The notes: generated by a model not told the origin, from the letters alone. Shown: positions 23,733 to 35,570, numbered from the stretch's first letter. The stretch: DNA of 64,000 nt from Albifimbria verrucaria (GCA_020081605.1 JAHREC010000011.1:4898001-4962000), one strand, 5' to 3'. Made by a program: numbers and translations.

Positions 23733-23927
23733 TCGGACTGGCACGTTACACTCGGCGACGCTCATAACACTGGTCAATAGTCTTTGATACCTATTGCTGA
23801 TGCAGTCACAAGTGCGGAGATGCCATGGTGGCGGATCCGCCTGCAAGGATCTCGGACTAAAAGCTCGGACTAGGAATTATGACCTATTGTAGTTGTCGAA
23901 CACTGGTGGGGGTATTGGGCAGTCCGA
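23733..23927. promoter_or_regulatory. Cluster of four TCGGACT sites
   Basis: TCGGACT occurs at 23733-23739, 23852-23858 and 23865-23871, and inverted at 23921-23927. The two middle copies are part of a direct repeat CTCGGACTA spaced by 4 bp. Such 7-mers are expected about eight times by chance on both strands of the whole window, so four in 200 bp is dense. CGG-containing repeats suit a Zn2Cys6 regulator, but this is inference. Confidence 0.45.
23830..23841. promoter_or_regulatory. Perfect 12-bp palindrome GGCGGATCCGCC
   Basis: Contains inverted CGG/CCG half-sites with a 2-bp spacer, in the middle of the divergent promoter and flanked by the TCGGACT sites. Inverted CGG triplets are typical Zn2Cys6 dimer targets. 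Binding is not shown. Confidence 0.4.
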
Positions 23928-24325
23928 GATGGTGGGACCTAACAGATAGACCTTCTTCTTTCACTGGCCAACATGACATGCGTGCGCATATGATAGTTCG
24001 TATACCGGGACTGCTGAGGAAAGGAGCGGTGTATGGTATTCTTGCTAGAGCCCCGTGATGCACAGTGCGCCTTTGGACTATATCGATTTCGAGTTATTTA
24101 CCACTCGAAGCTACGCTGACATGGTACTATGCATATGGAAACACATCCAAAGATGGCTTAGTAGATGCCTAGCTTATCGTTGTTTCTCCTCCAAACGAAT
24201 ACTACCAACATTCAATCACATTACCTAGCATCGAACAAGCTTAACATTACTTTCTTGTGAGACTCTCGAGAAGGTTACGAGAACCAGGTCCTCTCAACGC
24301 ATATGATCACTGAATTCGTTTGGTC

Positions 24326-25234
24326 ATGTCATTCAAAAATCTCGACAAAGTCCTGGACCAGGAGAGCCTGCTATCAGCAGAGCAAAAAGAGGAACATGAC
24401 TTTACTCGTAAAGCACCCACTCGACTCAGATGGGGAGTTCTCCTTCCATGTTCAATTGCACTAAATTTTGGTTTGCTTTTGATCATCACTTTCATATGGT
24501 TTTCTTCCAAGCAGAGAAGTGAGCACGCATATATACCAGGTGAAATATTCTGTGCGTATCACTAAATTCCTGTTTCAATTCCTATGCTGACTTACTTTAG
24601 CTCCTGCCCAGGCAGCCGTTGAATATAAAACAGTGGTGTTTAATGGAGGGCTTCGCGGTGACAAGACAGAGTACCAGGGCTCGTCGGAGGAAGTCAACTC
24701 CAAATGGGAGGAATTGTACAATGGTGAGGCTTTGAACCTAGTGCGACATCAAGCTGCGAAGCTTTACTGATCCCAATCTTAACCCCAACAGATATAGGCA
24801 TGTCACAAATCTCTGCCGACGCAGCATCTCGCCTACCAAATGCAACAACGCCTATTGCTGGCGATCCAGACCATTACATGGTGGAGCTCGACGTTTTTCA
24901 TCAGCTCCATTGCCTTAATCTCATGCGAAAGCTAGTCTATCCTAATGTATTTCATCTAGATCTGATTTCAGACTCGGAAGAAGCACAGGATAACATCTAT
25001 CACATGGAGCATTGCTATGATCAGCTGAGACAAGCCCTCCAGTGTGCTTCTGATGTTAGTACAATCTACTGGGAGTGGAGCTTGGAGAAGAAGAAGATGT
25101 TTGGCAATCTTCGTACAACACATACATGCAGGAATTTCGAAAAGATCAAGGAATGGGCTATGGATCACCGCTTAAAGCAAGATTTTGACTGGTTCCAGCC
25201 GGTGGAGGGTGCTCCGATACGGAAATCTGGTTAA
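24326..25234 (+). CDS. UstYa-type (DUF3328) membrane oxidase-like protein
   Basis: Three exons (24326-24539, 24601-24723, 24792-25234), about 259 residues, frame intact. A short cytoplasmic tail is followed by one membrane helix at about residues 37-59 (WGVLLPCSIALNFGLLLIIT). The lumenal domain has the defining paired motifs HQLHC (149-153) and HMEHC (183-187), the second followed by YDQLRQALQC. UstYa/UstYb-type proteins drive oxidative cyclisation or cross-linking of ribosomal peptides in ustiloxin, asperipin and phomopsin pathways and probably bind metal through these His/Cys motifs. It is the first gene rightward of the divergent promoter opposite the repeat precursor, so the precursor is the likely substrate. 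The preferred start at 24326 gives MSFKNLDKVL. Confidence 0.88.
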
Positions 25235-25866
25235 AAATGTACATTATTCTTAATAAACAACCATGATATATCAAATGAAGCAACCTTTCAGGATTGTGGC
25301 AGCGATATTGTCTTGAAGTTTCACAATGGCCTGGATCAAGCTTAGGGATATTTGCCATATCATCAATAGCCACAGAATGAATCGAAACAAAAGCGCTTAG
25401 GATTTCGTAAGTCCTGCATTGCATTGCATTGCCTTGTTTTTCTGAGAACCTATGCAACGTTACAATATTTCTATAGCATAGTATATCACACCCAAGAAAA
25501 AAAGCCAGATGTAGGATTTTTGCATAGGTATGAGTCGCCCTTGGCCATGTCTAGTTTTGGGAGAGACCGACGTCGTAGGTAAGCGAATGTAACGGTTCCA
25601 ATCCTCCGATCCTGCAAGGGCATGATAGACTAGATCTTCGCCATACAACGCTGCATCCTAAAGAACAGGGATGATCGATAGACCAGTGGGTCGCATCTCA
25701 TCGACTGCTTCATACAGTGCAGGAGGGAGGAGTTCAAACGGTGCAGGCATCGGAGGCCGATCCAGCAACGCCATCATATCCGGCTATTCCACCACACGTC
25801 GCTAATCTCATATTTCCTTGAACTTCTACTTTTACGTTATTCTTAGCAGGTAAATCCATCTCCAAT
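25235..25866. other. Intergenic between UstYa-type genes
   Basis: 3' flank of the first and promoter of the second HxxHC gene. An inverted repeat TCGGAGGCCGA at 25750-25760 contains CGG and CCG half-sites about 110 bp before the next ATG. No gene seen. Confidence 0.35.
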
Positions 25867-26563
25867 ATGGGCCACGTTACTCGCGAATACTCCAAAGTTA
25901 CCCAAGATGATGTGGACGAAGAGCCTTCACAAGAGATTTATCGAGAAACTCGCCGGTCATGGCAATTTCAACTGTCATGCTTGATTGCAGCCTTCATATT
26001 TGGTTCGATCATCACAGCGTCGCTATTCGCATCGTTCAACATAGCTCAGGTCACCCAAACGGCCCCTGCACAAGCACCAAATCGCAACTTGCCTGAATTC
26101 CGCGAGGGAACAGATGAAAAGACTGGACTTCCCTTAGTTGGTCCAATGGCGACTGTGGCAACTCAGCAGAAGATGCATTGGCGCTCGGCTGTCGTTATAG
26201 CATCGTGCTTCACGCTTGGTTACCCAAGAATTGCCTGACCGACGATGATGTAGAGGACGAAAAGCTCATGTACGAAGGTCGAACCTGGCCCTATCAGAAA
26301 GACGACGGTACGAACCTGACAATGTCGGAACTGCATAAAGGGATTTCCATCATTTCACCACTTTGTTCGATTGGCATGTCACCCATTGTATGTATGTTTG
26401 GAAGAGGATTCACCGAGCGATGCTTGATGCGGACAGGAAGATTGACTCCTACACGGCCAATATCCATCACACGAACCATTGTGTGAACATGATTGGAGGC
26501 AATGTGGGTGGCATGAAGGACTCGGGAACCAAAATCTTCGTCAAGTATCCAGTTTGTGCTTAG
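25867..26563 (+). CDS. Divergent HxxHC membrane protein, UstYa-related
   Basis: About 232 residues, intronless. An acidic N-terminal tail precedes one membrane helix at about residues 34-58 (QLSCLIAAFIFGSIITASLF). After two one-base losses are allowed for (GG at 26157-26158; around 26356-26361) the lumenal part reads GNSAEDALALGCRYSIVLHA, then CLTDDDVEDEKLMYEG, then HVTHC and HTNHC. The GNS..EA..GC opening and the HxxHC...RIHRA...HxxHC layout mark a fungal family related to, but distinct from, standard UstYa. It is often seen near peptide clusters. The spacing of the two motifs (about 30 residues) matches the neighbouring DUF3328 proteins. A role in peptide oxidation is inferred from motifs and location. 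Confidence 0.75.
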
Positions 26564-27125
26564 CATTTCCTGTATGGATGAGAATAGCTGTTAGATCTTT
26601 GCCGGTATATTATTCAGTGCCGTTGTAAGCTGTTGGTTTCTTGCGTTAGTACAAGAAAATGAACCAGAGACTCTGTATGCCACCGTCTCACCCGCGTCGT
26701 CACCTTGCGGTTTGACTCCTTCAAGTTGCGCCATAATATCACACGATGACCCAAACGATTAGGTCTTCTGATTCGTATTTGCTATAAACCGCTGACATCC
26801 TACGTGTCTTTGGGTATGGTGTGCTGTCAACAAAGCCCCGCGACTTGGCTAGATCTGGCATGTCGCAGCGAAGGATTCGTGTCGATCAATAAATTCGGGC
26901 CTTACCTTAAATCGCGATGTACAGATACTTGGGCGCCACCACGTTGCATGCACTAGGCTGAAAGCTTGGGGTGCAATTGCGAGCGTACTGTGGTTACTAT
27001 CCATCTCGCATCCTGCTCTGCGCGTGAGACTTCTCGTCTACCTATCCAATACTGGCACTTGTTCGGTTTTCACAGCAATTCCCAGTTATGAGCGTCTTCC
27101 TTTAAACAGAAGCGCTATAATCGAA
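26564..27125. other. Intergenic between second and third UstYa-type genes
   Basis: Likely terminator of the second and promoter of the third gene. No TCGGACT site and no coding region seen. Confidence 0.35.
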
Positions 27126-27943
27126 ATGCTGTCTCTATCGAAATCCAAGACTCCATATCAGGCGTTATCACCGTCAGATGCTGAATTGGAGGCTGTTCCA
27201 TTCAATGAGTCAGATACGCTCAAAGGGATCCATGGCCGCCATGAAAAACCAAGTCTTATGAGAGTGCCAAAGGCGATTCACCTTTTCATTATTGGCACGG
27301 AGTTGTTGGTAGCCGGGGTGTTGGCTTTCGCATTCTTCATTCTCAGTCAAAAACACTTGCAATCGGCAAAGCATGTGTCGCTGGATGGCCTGAGAGAATT
27401 AGGGGCTACAACACAACAATGAAGTTTCACAATAACTCGGAGCTTTTACGAGACTCTGATATGGCCAACGATTACTGGAGAAACCTCCTCGGCGGTGGTG
27501 GAGTTATTTCAGTAAACACAGAGTGGGCGTTGGCTCAAGGGCTGCAGCAGTCAGCGACATCCCCGACGGATCCCAATCAAAGCATCTATCAAGTGGATGT
27601 TTTTCATGCTTTGCACTGCTTAGTGAGTTTTGATGCTGTGGCTTTTACCGTGAAACAAGGCTAAGTGTATCGAAAGAATTCGCTTCGACTCAACCTGATG
27701 AGTGCTAATAAGCCTCCGTTCGATGAGAAACATATGCTTCATTGCCTTGACTACATCAGACACCAGCTGTTGTGTCATCCTGACCTTACGCTTGTCAAAA
27801 CTAACGATCTAGACGAGTTTGTACTAACTGGCTCACATCAATGCCGAGATTACGGGGCTATATTAGATTGGGTGCATCGTCACCGCTGGGTAGAATTCCC
27901 CGATTGGCTCAAGACCAAGAGCCAGCAGCAGAAGGGAGATTAA
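27126..27943 (+). CDS. UstYa-type (DUF3328) membrane oxidase-like protein, third copy
   Basis: Two exons with an intron at 27623-27676 (54 bp, branch-like CTAAG), about 254 residues. It has a cytoplasmic tail, one membrane helix at about residues 51-74 (IHLFIIGTELLVAGVLAFAF), and then the family phrases WRNLLGGGG, YQVDVFHALHC and, after the splice, HMLHCLDYIRHQLLC. The C-terminus has HQCRDYGAILDWVHRHRW, as in UstYa homologues. A one-base loss, best placed in the G4 run 27402-27405, separates the N-terminal part from the catalytic part. Restoring it gives YNTTMKFHNNSELL. Same strand and spacing as the other two, so it is probably co-regulated with them. The start at 27126 (MLSLSKSKTP) is the ATG next to conserved sequence. 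Confidence 0.85.
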
Positions 27944-28168
27944 TAAAACGTTGGCTTGGTACAAAGGATAGATGTAAATGTAAGGCAAAAATACTAGCTA
28001 AAACTCTAATAGATCGTGTAGCTGAATGCCTACCGGTTACAAATCGAGCCTTCTCTACTAAGTTTATCCGAAGATGTAGACCAGGTCATTGCATGTTTTG
28101 AAGAAATAAGTTGAATTATTCTAAATCTATCAGATCGCTTCTATCGCAATGGAAAAAATAATGCATGT

Positions 28169-29903
28169 CTAGAGGTGGGTAGTGCCTGCAGTTGAGCCAA
28201 GCGGCTTCCTCACCACAACATTGCGATCCCAGCCGTCGATCTCATCGTACACTGTTTCGCGGACCAACTCGTATCTGCCAATCTTGGGTAAGATGACAGC
28301 CCAAATAACCCAGTAAACACCTCCGCCAAGAATGATGGCAATTCCCACAACACAGTGGATCCAGTACGGGAGACTCTCGTACACGCTGTTGTTGGCATCA
28401 GGGGGCGAATGGGGCCACAACGAGGTAGATGTTGCTGAGGAGGAAGAATACGACGACGGGGAGTGTCGCCTTGAAGGCAGGGTTCCAGTTCCACTCCTGG
28501 CGGTGGAGGTATAGGTGGAGCAGACCTGCAGCCACGAAAACGTTGACGATGGAGAGTGGGTAAGAGATTAAGCTGCGCAAAGGAATTAGCATTTAATTCG
28601 GGTTTCGTTTTTCTGTTGAGGAACTTACTTGAGGATGAAGTTGTATGCATCGCCCGGAGGAGGGGCCAAGATGACAATGATGCAAATGAGCCAGTGCTCA
28701 AACAAGCCAGCCAGGGGCGCGTTGAAGGGCCTGTTGCTGGCCCAGAAGCGGGAAAATGGCAGAATGCCTTCACGTCCAAGCTCCTGGACGAGACGTCCCT
28801 GAGAGAAAATAACTGATAGAACGTTACCAAAGGCGGAAAGCGCCACGAAGACGGACAGAGCTCGCTCAGCCTTCTCGCCCCAGACGTTGCGGAAAAGGGA
28901 TGCGGCAACAAGTCGCTTGGATGCAAGAATCTCTTCCTTAGGCACACCGGCGAAATAGGCGATGTTGGCGAGCATGTAGAGGATAGCGACGGACACGAGC
29001 GCCACGGGGCGGCGATCTTGAGGGTACGAACGGGTCTCCTGGTCTCGCTGAGTGCGTAGTTGGCGTTGCTGTAGCCGATGTAGCTCCAGATGACGTTGTA
29101 CAAGGCCATTACAACACCGTAAGAACTGTTTGTGGTACCCTCAAAGGCATTGGTGAAGTTGTTGGGCTTCTCGTCAATTTTGAGGTGGCCGCCAAGGGCA
29201 ATAAAACCGGCGAGGATGATGATGAGAAGGATGCCGATCTTGAGAATTCCAAGGAAGTTCTGTAGTCGCAGACCCCACTTCAGGGCAGTTCCGTGGATAA
29301 TGAAGGCGACCGTGATGCAGGCCAAACCAATGGCACGCTGGTTCCAGCGGTCGACCTCAACCTGTGCCGCGTGGAGGATGTACTCGCCAAAGACGACGGA
29401 GTTACCAGATGCCCAACCGAGAAGAATGACGTATCCAGCATAGAGTCCGGTGACGAGAAGCTTGGGCTTTCGGTAAACGTATTCCAGGTAGTTCTTCTCA
29501 CCACCATTCTTGGGAAGACCAACACCAAACTCCAGGTAGACGGCGCAACCGGCGGCGGCGATGACGAAACCGAACACCCACATGAAAAGCGCCAAACCAA
29601 CACTTCCGGAAAGAGCCAGGATCGAGGCCGGTGTTGCGAAGACACCTGTGCCAATCATTCGGTTGAAGATCAACATGGACGCGCCCAGAACACCAATCTG
29701 TCTCTTGTTCTCCCGTGCCACCTCCAGACGGCCTGGTGAAAAACTAATTAGCAACCATCTCAAGATGTGTGGAGCGGTCAACTATCCGCAGCATAGGAGT
29801 AGTACATACCAACATCGCTGTCTGTGTCTCCTGCGGTATGCAGAGCATTGTCCTTGCCTACCTCCCCTACAGGGGAGTGGCCGGCCTCCTCGTGCAGAAC
29901 CAT
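28169..29903 (-). CDS. Amino-acid permease, LAT/MUP1-like (methionine-permease type)
   Basis: Plasma-membrane APC transporter with about twelve helices. Three exons: introns at 29733-29809 (77 bp) and 28573-28628 (56 bp) join DSDVG to RLEVARENKRQIG and NFIL to NLISYPLSIVNVF. Signature stretches are LIFNRMIGTGVFATP, GLPKNGGEKNYLEYVYRKPK, SYIGYSNANYALSETRRPVR and VFVALSAFGNVLSVIFSQ, all like yeast Mup1 and fungal relatives. One-base losses occur in the G4 run 29006-29009 and the G5 run 28401-28405 (plus-strand view). Repair gives KIAAPVALVSVAIL and APFAPPDANNS. It sits tail to tail with the third UstYa-type gene and may simply border the peptide cluster. Methionine as substrate is by family only. 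Confidence 0.87.
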
Positions 29904-32769
29904 TGTTTCGAGAGGGCTAAGGAACCAACTTCAAAAGCCGTGTAACCTTCAGATACCGGGCGAGAAGCGGCAGTGTGACCAACGAGAGCCTCTGTGGAAA
30001 GAGTGAGCTTGGAGTGGGAATTGCCTCCTAGGAAGGCGGAAGGCTTTTCTTAATATGTGGAAAACGAGAGTGTGGTTTGATCCAAGGCTCCATCGAGTGG
30101 ACCTCAACCTCCATGGTGGGGCCGGCCCCGTGCAGAATTAGGTGAGGCTCTAGAACGGTGGTGGAAGCGATGAGAGGTGCCCAGGCCTGAATAGTTGCCA
30201 ATCATGTCATCAACAAGGAAGCTCACGACACCGGAAAGGACCGAATCAAGACGTGCTCAGCGCACTGCGCCGTGTCTAAGCGTCCTCGCCCGGGACCGAA
30301 TGCACAATGAGGTCGGCCAACCCGCCAGGGTGTGGCAGAAGCACATGCTTCTAGCTTAAGGGGCAAATAATGGATGTCATGATTTTCAAGCTAGGCTGGC
30401 TAGGCCCAATGACGCGATTTGGGACGAAGGTGACGGAGCCCAATCACAGGCGGAGCCTATGCAAAATTTGACGTTGGCAACTTTAGCTGCCCGTCTAAAT
30501 CGGGAATCGAGCCCTTCTGCGCCTTGCCGCCCCGATGTGAACTTTGTACCTTGGCGTGGAAAGGTGGCTCACTTACTAACTTGGCATGGAGAGAGGTGGC
30601 TCACGATTCAATGCCTCCATCTGTGGTTGGCAGAACTCGTTACATAGCAGGCCACCCGGCGGGGCCTGCTTGGGCCTTGAGTGCTCCAGACTTCCAGCCT
30701 AGCCTGGCCTTGCCGAGATCATCACGAAGCAGCAACGGTTATTTATTGGGCCAAGGCTGAGGGCCCATTCCAACATGCGAGTTTCATCAAAATCACGAGT
30801 TGTGGAGATGGCGACGACAATGTCGTTGCGAAACCCATGCAAGGCCATTAGCTCCTCCTGATCCCAGCAACCCACGTCCTCTTCTCAGGCAGTCGCCCGA
30901 AGGGCTGACAGAAGTTCTGTCCAATTTGGAATTCAGTTGTGTCATAAATTGGGAACCTCGACAAAGCACCGACGCTCCTGTCCTCCACAGGCCAACATTG
31001 CGTGGAAGCAGCCTTGGCAGTGTAAGCCGCTGACCAACGTAGCGAGCAGTGATCCGTAGCATGTGAGGCAAAACTCCAGATGCTGGAGAAACATTCTCAG
31101 CATCCCATGGGGTCGGGATCCCCGCCACACTCCACTTTGCCAGGGACGCTCTACTCCGGCGAATGTGGCTTCATGGTCAGGAGAAGTTATTCAACAAATC
31201 TAGTCAACCTTAAAACCGCATTAGCGCTCGACCCACATAGCCGCTTACCCTATACCGATATGGCCTCGATCGCTTCAGTATTTCCCAGCTTATCATCTCA
31301 AATCTAGGGACGCATAATATGCCCTTCCCATAGAAATAGTAAAACCTTTTGATTCTCAGGTTGATTAGTATCCACCTTCATGCTGGCAATTACCTATGCA
31401 ACACTCTTCAAAAGATGCTACCGAGCATAAATATGCCGCTATGAATCAGTTGGATGTCTGATCACCTCACAGCATGCCGGTAATTGAATGGACCTTGAAG
31501 AAACGAGACTAGCTTGGGTTGCCAATCAGGCATATTTGGTGAATTGTGGCCAACAGGAGAAGTGCAGGCAAAATGCAAACTACTCGCTTGCATATCATGT
31601 CGGAAAATGAGAAAGAACAAACCAAAAAGAAAAACGAATAAACAAAAAGAAAGTCGTGCTAGCTAGCCTAGTAAGACTACAACATAATTCGCTATATAGT
31701 TCTAAGGTCAGAATAGCATAGTATGTTCATGCATCAAATTCATGGTTCACAAAAAAGTAACAATACTGATTGGACTCAAGATGGGGTGCAGTTTGCTTTC
31801 TTGCATCCCCTCGAGCGCACCAAGGACAGAACAAGTAGCAAACCAGAAATTCGCCAACCGGAGCCGGATAAGAAGTAAATAGGTTCGATCCAAGTAAATT
31901 GGCTGATGGTAGATTTACCAGCGTTACCCTACGTTACACAGCTACATCACCACGGAGATTGTCAGTCCCGAACTAGACCACAACACGATGACCATGTTGT
32001 TTATGGGCTGCTACTTACCCTGCACCGTAGGACGTCCAAAGAGATCCATATCAAATCATTTTCCCGAGCACTGATGTCTCTAGGGTAGCTAAGCTAAGCA
32101 AACATTCAGTGCCTCTAAGCCAAAGTGGTTCATTCACAACACTATAACCACATGATAGACTATCCATTTGATACACATTTTTGAGGCAAAGAGAAACGAG
32201 ATAAGGCAAACAGATATTCGGAAGAGCGATTAGTGATGGTACTCTATGACGCTATTTCCTTTAAAGTATGGGAAAGGGCCAGCAACCAAAGTAATCGCGA
32301 CAACCTGGCAAACACTCATCAGATTCCACAAGCAAAAAAAAAAAAAAAAAAAAACTAGACGGCGAAGGAAGTGCGAAAGGTAGTCACGTAGTATTTTAAA
32401 TTATGCAGTGATATATCAACAAATCGTAATTGACGATCCATATAGTCCACAGAAATCCATGAGGGGTCGTCACCATCAGGACTTCAACCAGACTTAAAGA
32501 GCCATGGTAGACAATGGATATTGCACCGTATGACGTGAATAGCTAGAGTCTATTTGCATAATGGATCCAAAATCCACCTCCTGACCAATAAAGGCCATAA
32601 ATTTCTCTGTTTCAGATGGATCTGAGACTTGCTGAATGCTTGTCCGGTGTCTATGACTTGTGAAAGATAGGTTTCATAACGCTATCTGTGGCTGACTAGC
32701 TCGCAACAAGGTCTTTGTTCTCATGCAATTAGCATTGCGCAGTAAGAAACATAGTCTTCAATGAGAAAC
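29904..32769. other. Long intergenic spacer
   Basis: Almost 2.9 kb, mostly upstream sequence of the permease, with the 3' flank of the next SDR at the right. Its first 1.3 kb is GC-richer than the rest. It contains an A-rich patch (31613-31650) and a poly-A run. No gene, transposon end or RNA gene seen. Confidence 0.45.
32334..32354 (+). repeat. 21-base poly-A run
   Basis: Uninterrupted A homopolymer with no target-site duplication or adjacent reverse-transcriptase-like sequence that would make it a retroposon tail. Confidence 0.9.
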
Positions 32770-33754
32770 TTAATACGCTTTGAAACCGGTTGTCTCTAGC
32801 TGCTTCCAGAGCTTCTCCTCCTCCGTGATTAGAGTCGGCACACCAACTCCGCTTGCCGCGGGGTAGGCAAGGTGCACTGGAACCTGACGAACACTGGGCT
32901 TTGGATCCTGTGTTGTACCGATATCCATAACTTCTATAATGGTGCCATCGCCATATTGCTCATCCTCCAGAACATCCCACATGACTCCGGCCACAAAATC
33001 GGATGTAAGCTGGGGATCAGCATCGGTGAGTTTTGCTTTGCAGTGTTCTGCATCCCACAATGGAGTTCTTGTAGCACCAGGCGCCACGCACGCTACTCGG
33101 ATACCTAGGCGACTGCGGATAGATGCAAGACTTCCAACAAATCCATGAAGGCCGTGCTTGCTGGAGTAATAGTAAGGAGTACCGATGGTGGCAGTGTAGC
33201 CAGCAATGCTGCCTAAAAGAGCAAGTGACCTTTGATCTTGTTCTGAGTCCAATAGCTCAAGGCCAGCTGTGATAAGCGAATCGGGTGAATTAGATTGATG
33301 CTAAAGGTCTTATAAGTGCCAGCTTGTGAATCGACATCATCTACTGAAGGGGAACCCTCTCCTGCAGGAGGAAGCCAAAACGAGCTTGAGGGCGGCTCGT
33401 ATACTCCGGCACCGGGAACCACAAGGTCCACTTGCGGGAACATCTCAAGTGCGGTTTTCCAAAGTGAAGAAATATCGGGCCATGATGATACATCTGTTTT
33501 GTGAAAAACAAACTTTGTCTCGCCACTTTCAGGGTACGCTCGAGCTAATTCTTCTGCCTCAGGGCGCAGAACAAGATCGCCAACAATGACAGAGGTACCC
33601 TTAGCTAGTAGAAGCCTTACAAAATCAAGGGTAATTCCTAAATATGGATGCAAAGCGGTCAGACCCGGATTGTGACTTGTAATTGGCAAAACTGCTTACC
33701 AGATCCTCCACCAGTGACAACTGCGAATTTCCCTGATCCTCCGAACGCACTCAT
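32770..33754 (-). CDS. SDR family NAD(P)-dependent dehydrogenase (15-PGDH-like)
   Basis: Two exons with an intron at 33638-33699 (62 bp), which splits the cofactor motif TGGGSG/GI. The start at 33754 reads MSAFGGSGKFAVVTGGGSG. Then come the acidic strand end VIVGDL, the site DLVVPGAGVYEPP in place of the usual NNAG, the catalytic Ser in LLGSIAG and YYSSK as the catalytic Tyr/Lys. The Pro-Gly-Ala-Gly form (PGAG) of the NNAG motif is a small departure. The overall arrangement resembles fungal 15-hydroxyprostaglandin-dehydrogenase-like SDRs. A one-base loss at 33229-33230 sits just before the catalytic Ser segment. Restoring it gives KIKGSLALLGSIAG. Substrate unknown. Confidence 0.84.
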
Positions 33755-35570
33755 TTTTCAAGGCTGGTAGGAGGTGGTAGGTGCTGTTGTGTTTTTGTTC
33801 AGGCCGAGTTCAAGTCAAAATTTCACTGGGAAGAAGTCAAACGCATTGACAACTAGGGGTGAACAGCCTGCTTATGGCCAGGAAATGTAGTGGATACATT
33901 CGCAAGATCCTTGGATTCTTCTCCGCCTAATTTGCAATCGAAAACTCAACAGCTGAAATGATGTTCCAAGATAGTTTCCAAGTTTATGGGTTCTGGTACG
34001 CAGGGCCAAGGGAGTTTCCAGGGTAGAGTGTGGAGGTCTATGGATTGTGCAGGAACTCGAAACCAAGATCCATGGGAATTTTCCTGTCCTCCAGTAAACG
34101 GATGCGATATCCCGAGGCTTGGACATAGAGAGCGGGTACGGCACTGCGTGTGACTGTCGATCTTAGTTCATGTACGGCGTAAATTCCGAACCTGAGAACG
34201 CTCCCATGTTCGGATGCGGGGTTATGCATTTCCGTGACTGATAGATGGATAGAGGAACATGGGTGATTCTCGACAAGGGTGAACTTTGATAACCTGGAAG
34301 ATTCATGTCGGTGTATGTACAGTACCCATAAATACTTGAGTAAGAAGAAATTTGCCAACAAAGGAAATCGAGGGCATTGCTATTGACGAGGTTTATGCGG
34401 TGGCACTCCTCTCTCAGGGGTCTATCATGAATTGTAGCGCAGTGTGCCATTATTACGGAGTACAGTTTCGTCCTAAATGACGTATCCCTGGCACAGATTT
34501 GATTAAACAAGAGCAATGAATGGCCAATGTGCGACGTGATTCGAATTTGACACGTGGGTGATCACCATTGTCCACAACCATGATTGGGAGCCAGCAAGGT
34601 AAACAGAAGGCCTCAGATTGTAGCTGAATATGCCCGTGCTCACTCCCAGAATCTAAAAGTTACTCGATTCTAGTGTTATGTGTTGTATAAAAACTCTAGT
34701 ACTCTGTACACTCCCTGTAATCCGTAATCAACCCAGTTGACTACAAGTGCTTATGCCATGGCTTGGCAGTGACGAGAAGACAATCAACAAGAGCAATGTA
34801 TGTAGCTTTAGAATCAAGGATTTTGACAGAAGCATCCAAGAAGTTTCTGAATATCAAGAGTGCAGAGACCAAGCTCTGGGATTTGATTTGCTAGTCTTAA
34901 GAAAGGCCAACATACAGCCTAGTGCCGAAAGTAAGCATATCATTTCCTCAGAAAACTTGAGCCTCCACTTCTCAACCTGGTCTTTGGGCCCGGGTAGTAC
35001 GGAAACCGGCCCTAGCATGCATGTATCAAAACAAGGGCACATGTCAAGGTACATCGGCCATCGCAGTTTGAGCAAGTGCGAGGCTTGCCATGCAGCCTAG
35101 CACGTGGCACTTGTTTGTACGGCACATCTTATTCTCTTGCTCTTCAATTCTGGGCTCTATTCGATCAATTAGGGCGGAGGACTGAAACTCATGTACATGG
35201 AATACAACCCAAAACGACGCTCTTGTCAATACCCGGGAGAAATGTGTCACGTTGCCATGTGGTATACCGTATGCCGTTATTATTACTATATAATAATTAT
35301 GTGCTACTGGAAACTTGAAGAAAATGATCGACAAGCCTTGACATTCACTACTAAGCAAGCCTGGCAAGGCCCCAGGAAGAAGTCTGGTATTGAGCAGGGT
35401 TTCATTTTCCTTGCTTTTGCAGGCATAACCAGATATATTTATGAATGGAGAGTGTCCCGCGCGAGTCAGTTCATGTTTGCGAAGGCGTTGCTCTCCAAGA
35501 CGCAGACGATGTTAAATGCTCACAAACTGCCAATTAACTGAGTGCAAAAACAACCTACGACAAAACAACC
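33755..35570. other. Divergent intergenic spacer
   Basis: Promoters of the SDR (left) and the Pth11-like gene (right). Frames of up to about 117 codons exist on both strands, but their composition is not protein-like and they match nothing I know. Confidence 0.4.

Larger units (their letters stand above)
23555..24325. promoter_or_regulatory. Divergent promoter region of the peptide cluster
   Basis: Shared upstream region of the precursor (left) and the first UstYa-type gene (right). For the precursor a TATA-like GTATATG (minus strand, 23642-23648) lies about 90 bp from the ATG. The central 200 bp carry repeated TCGGACT sites and a palindrome, listed separately. No coding sequence seen. Confidence 0.5.
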
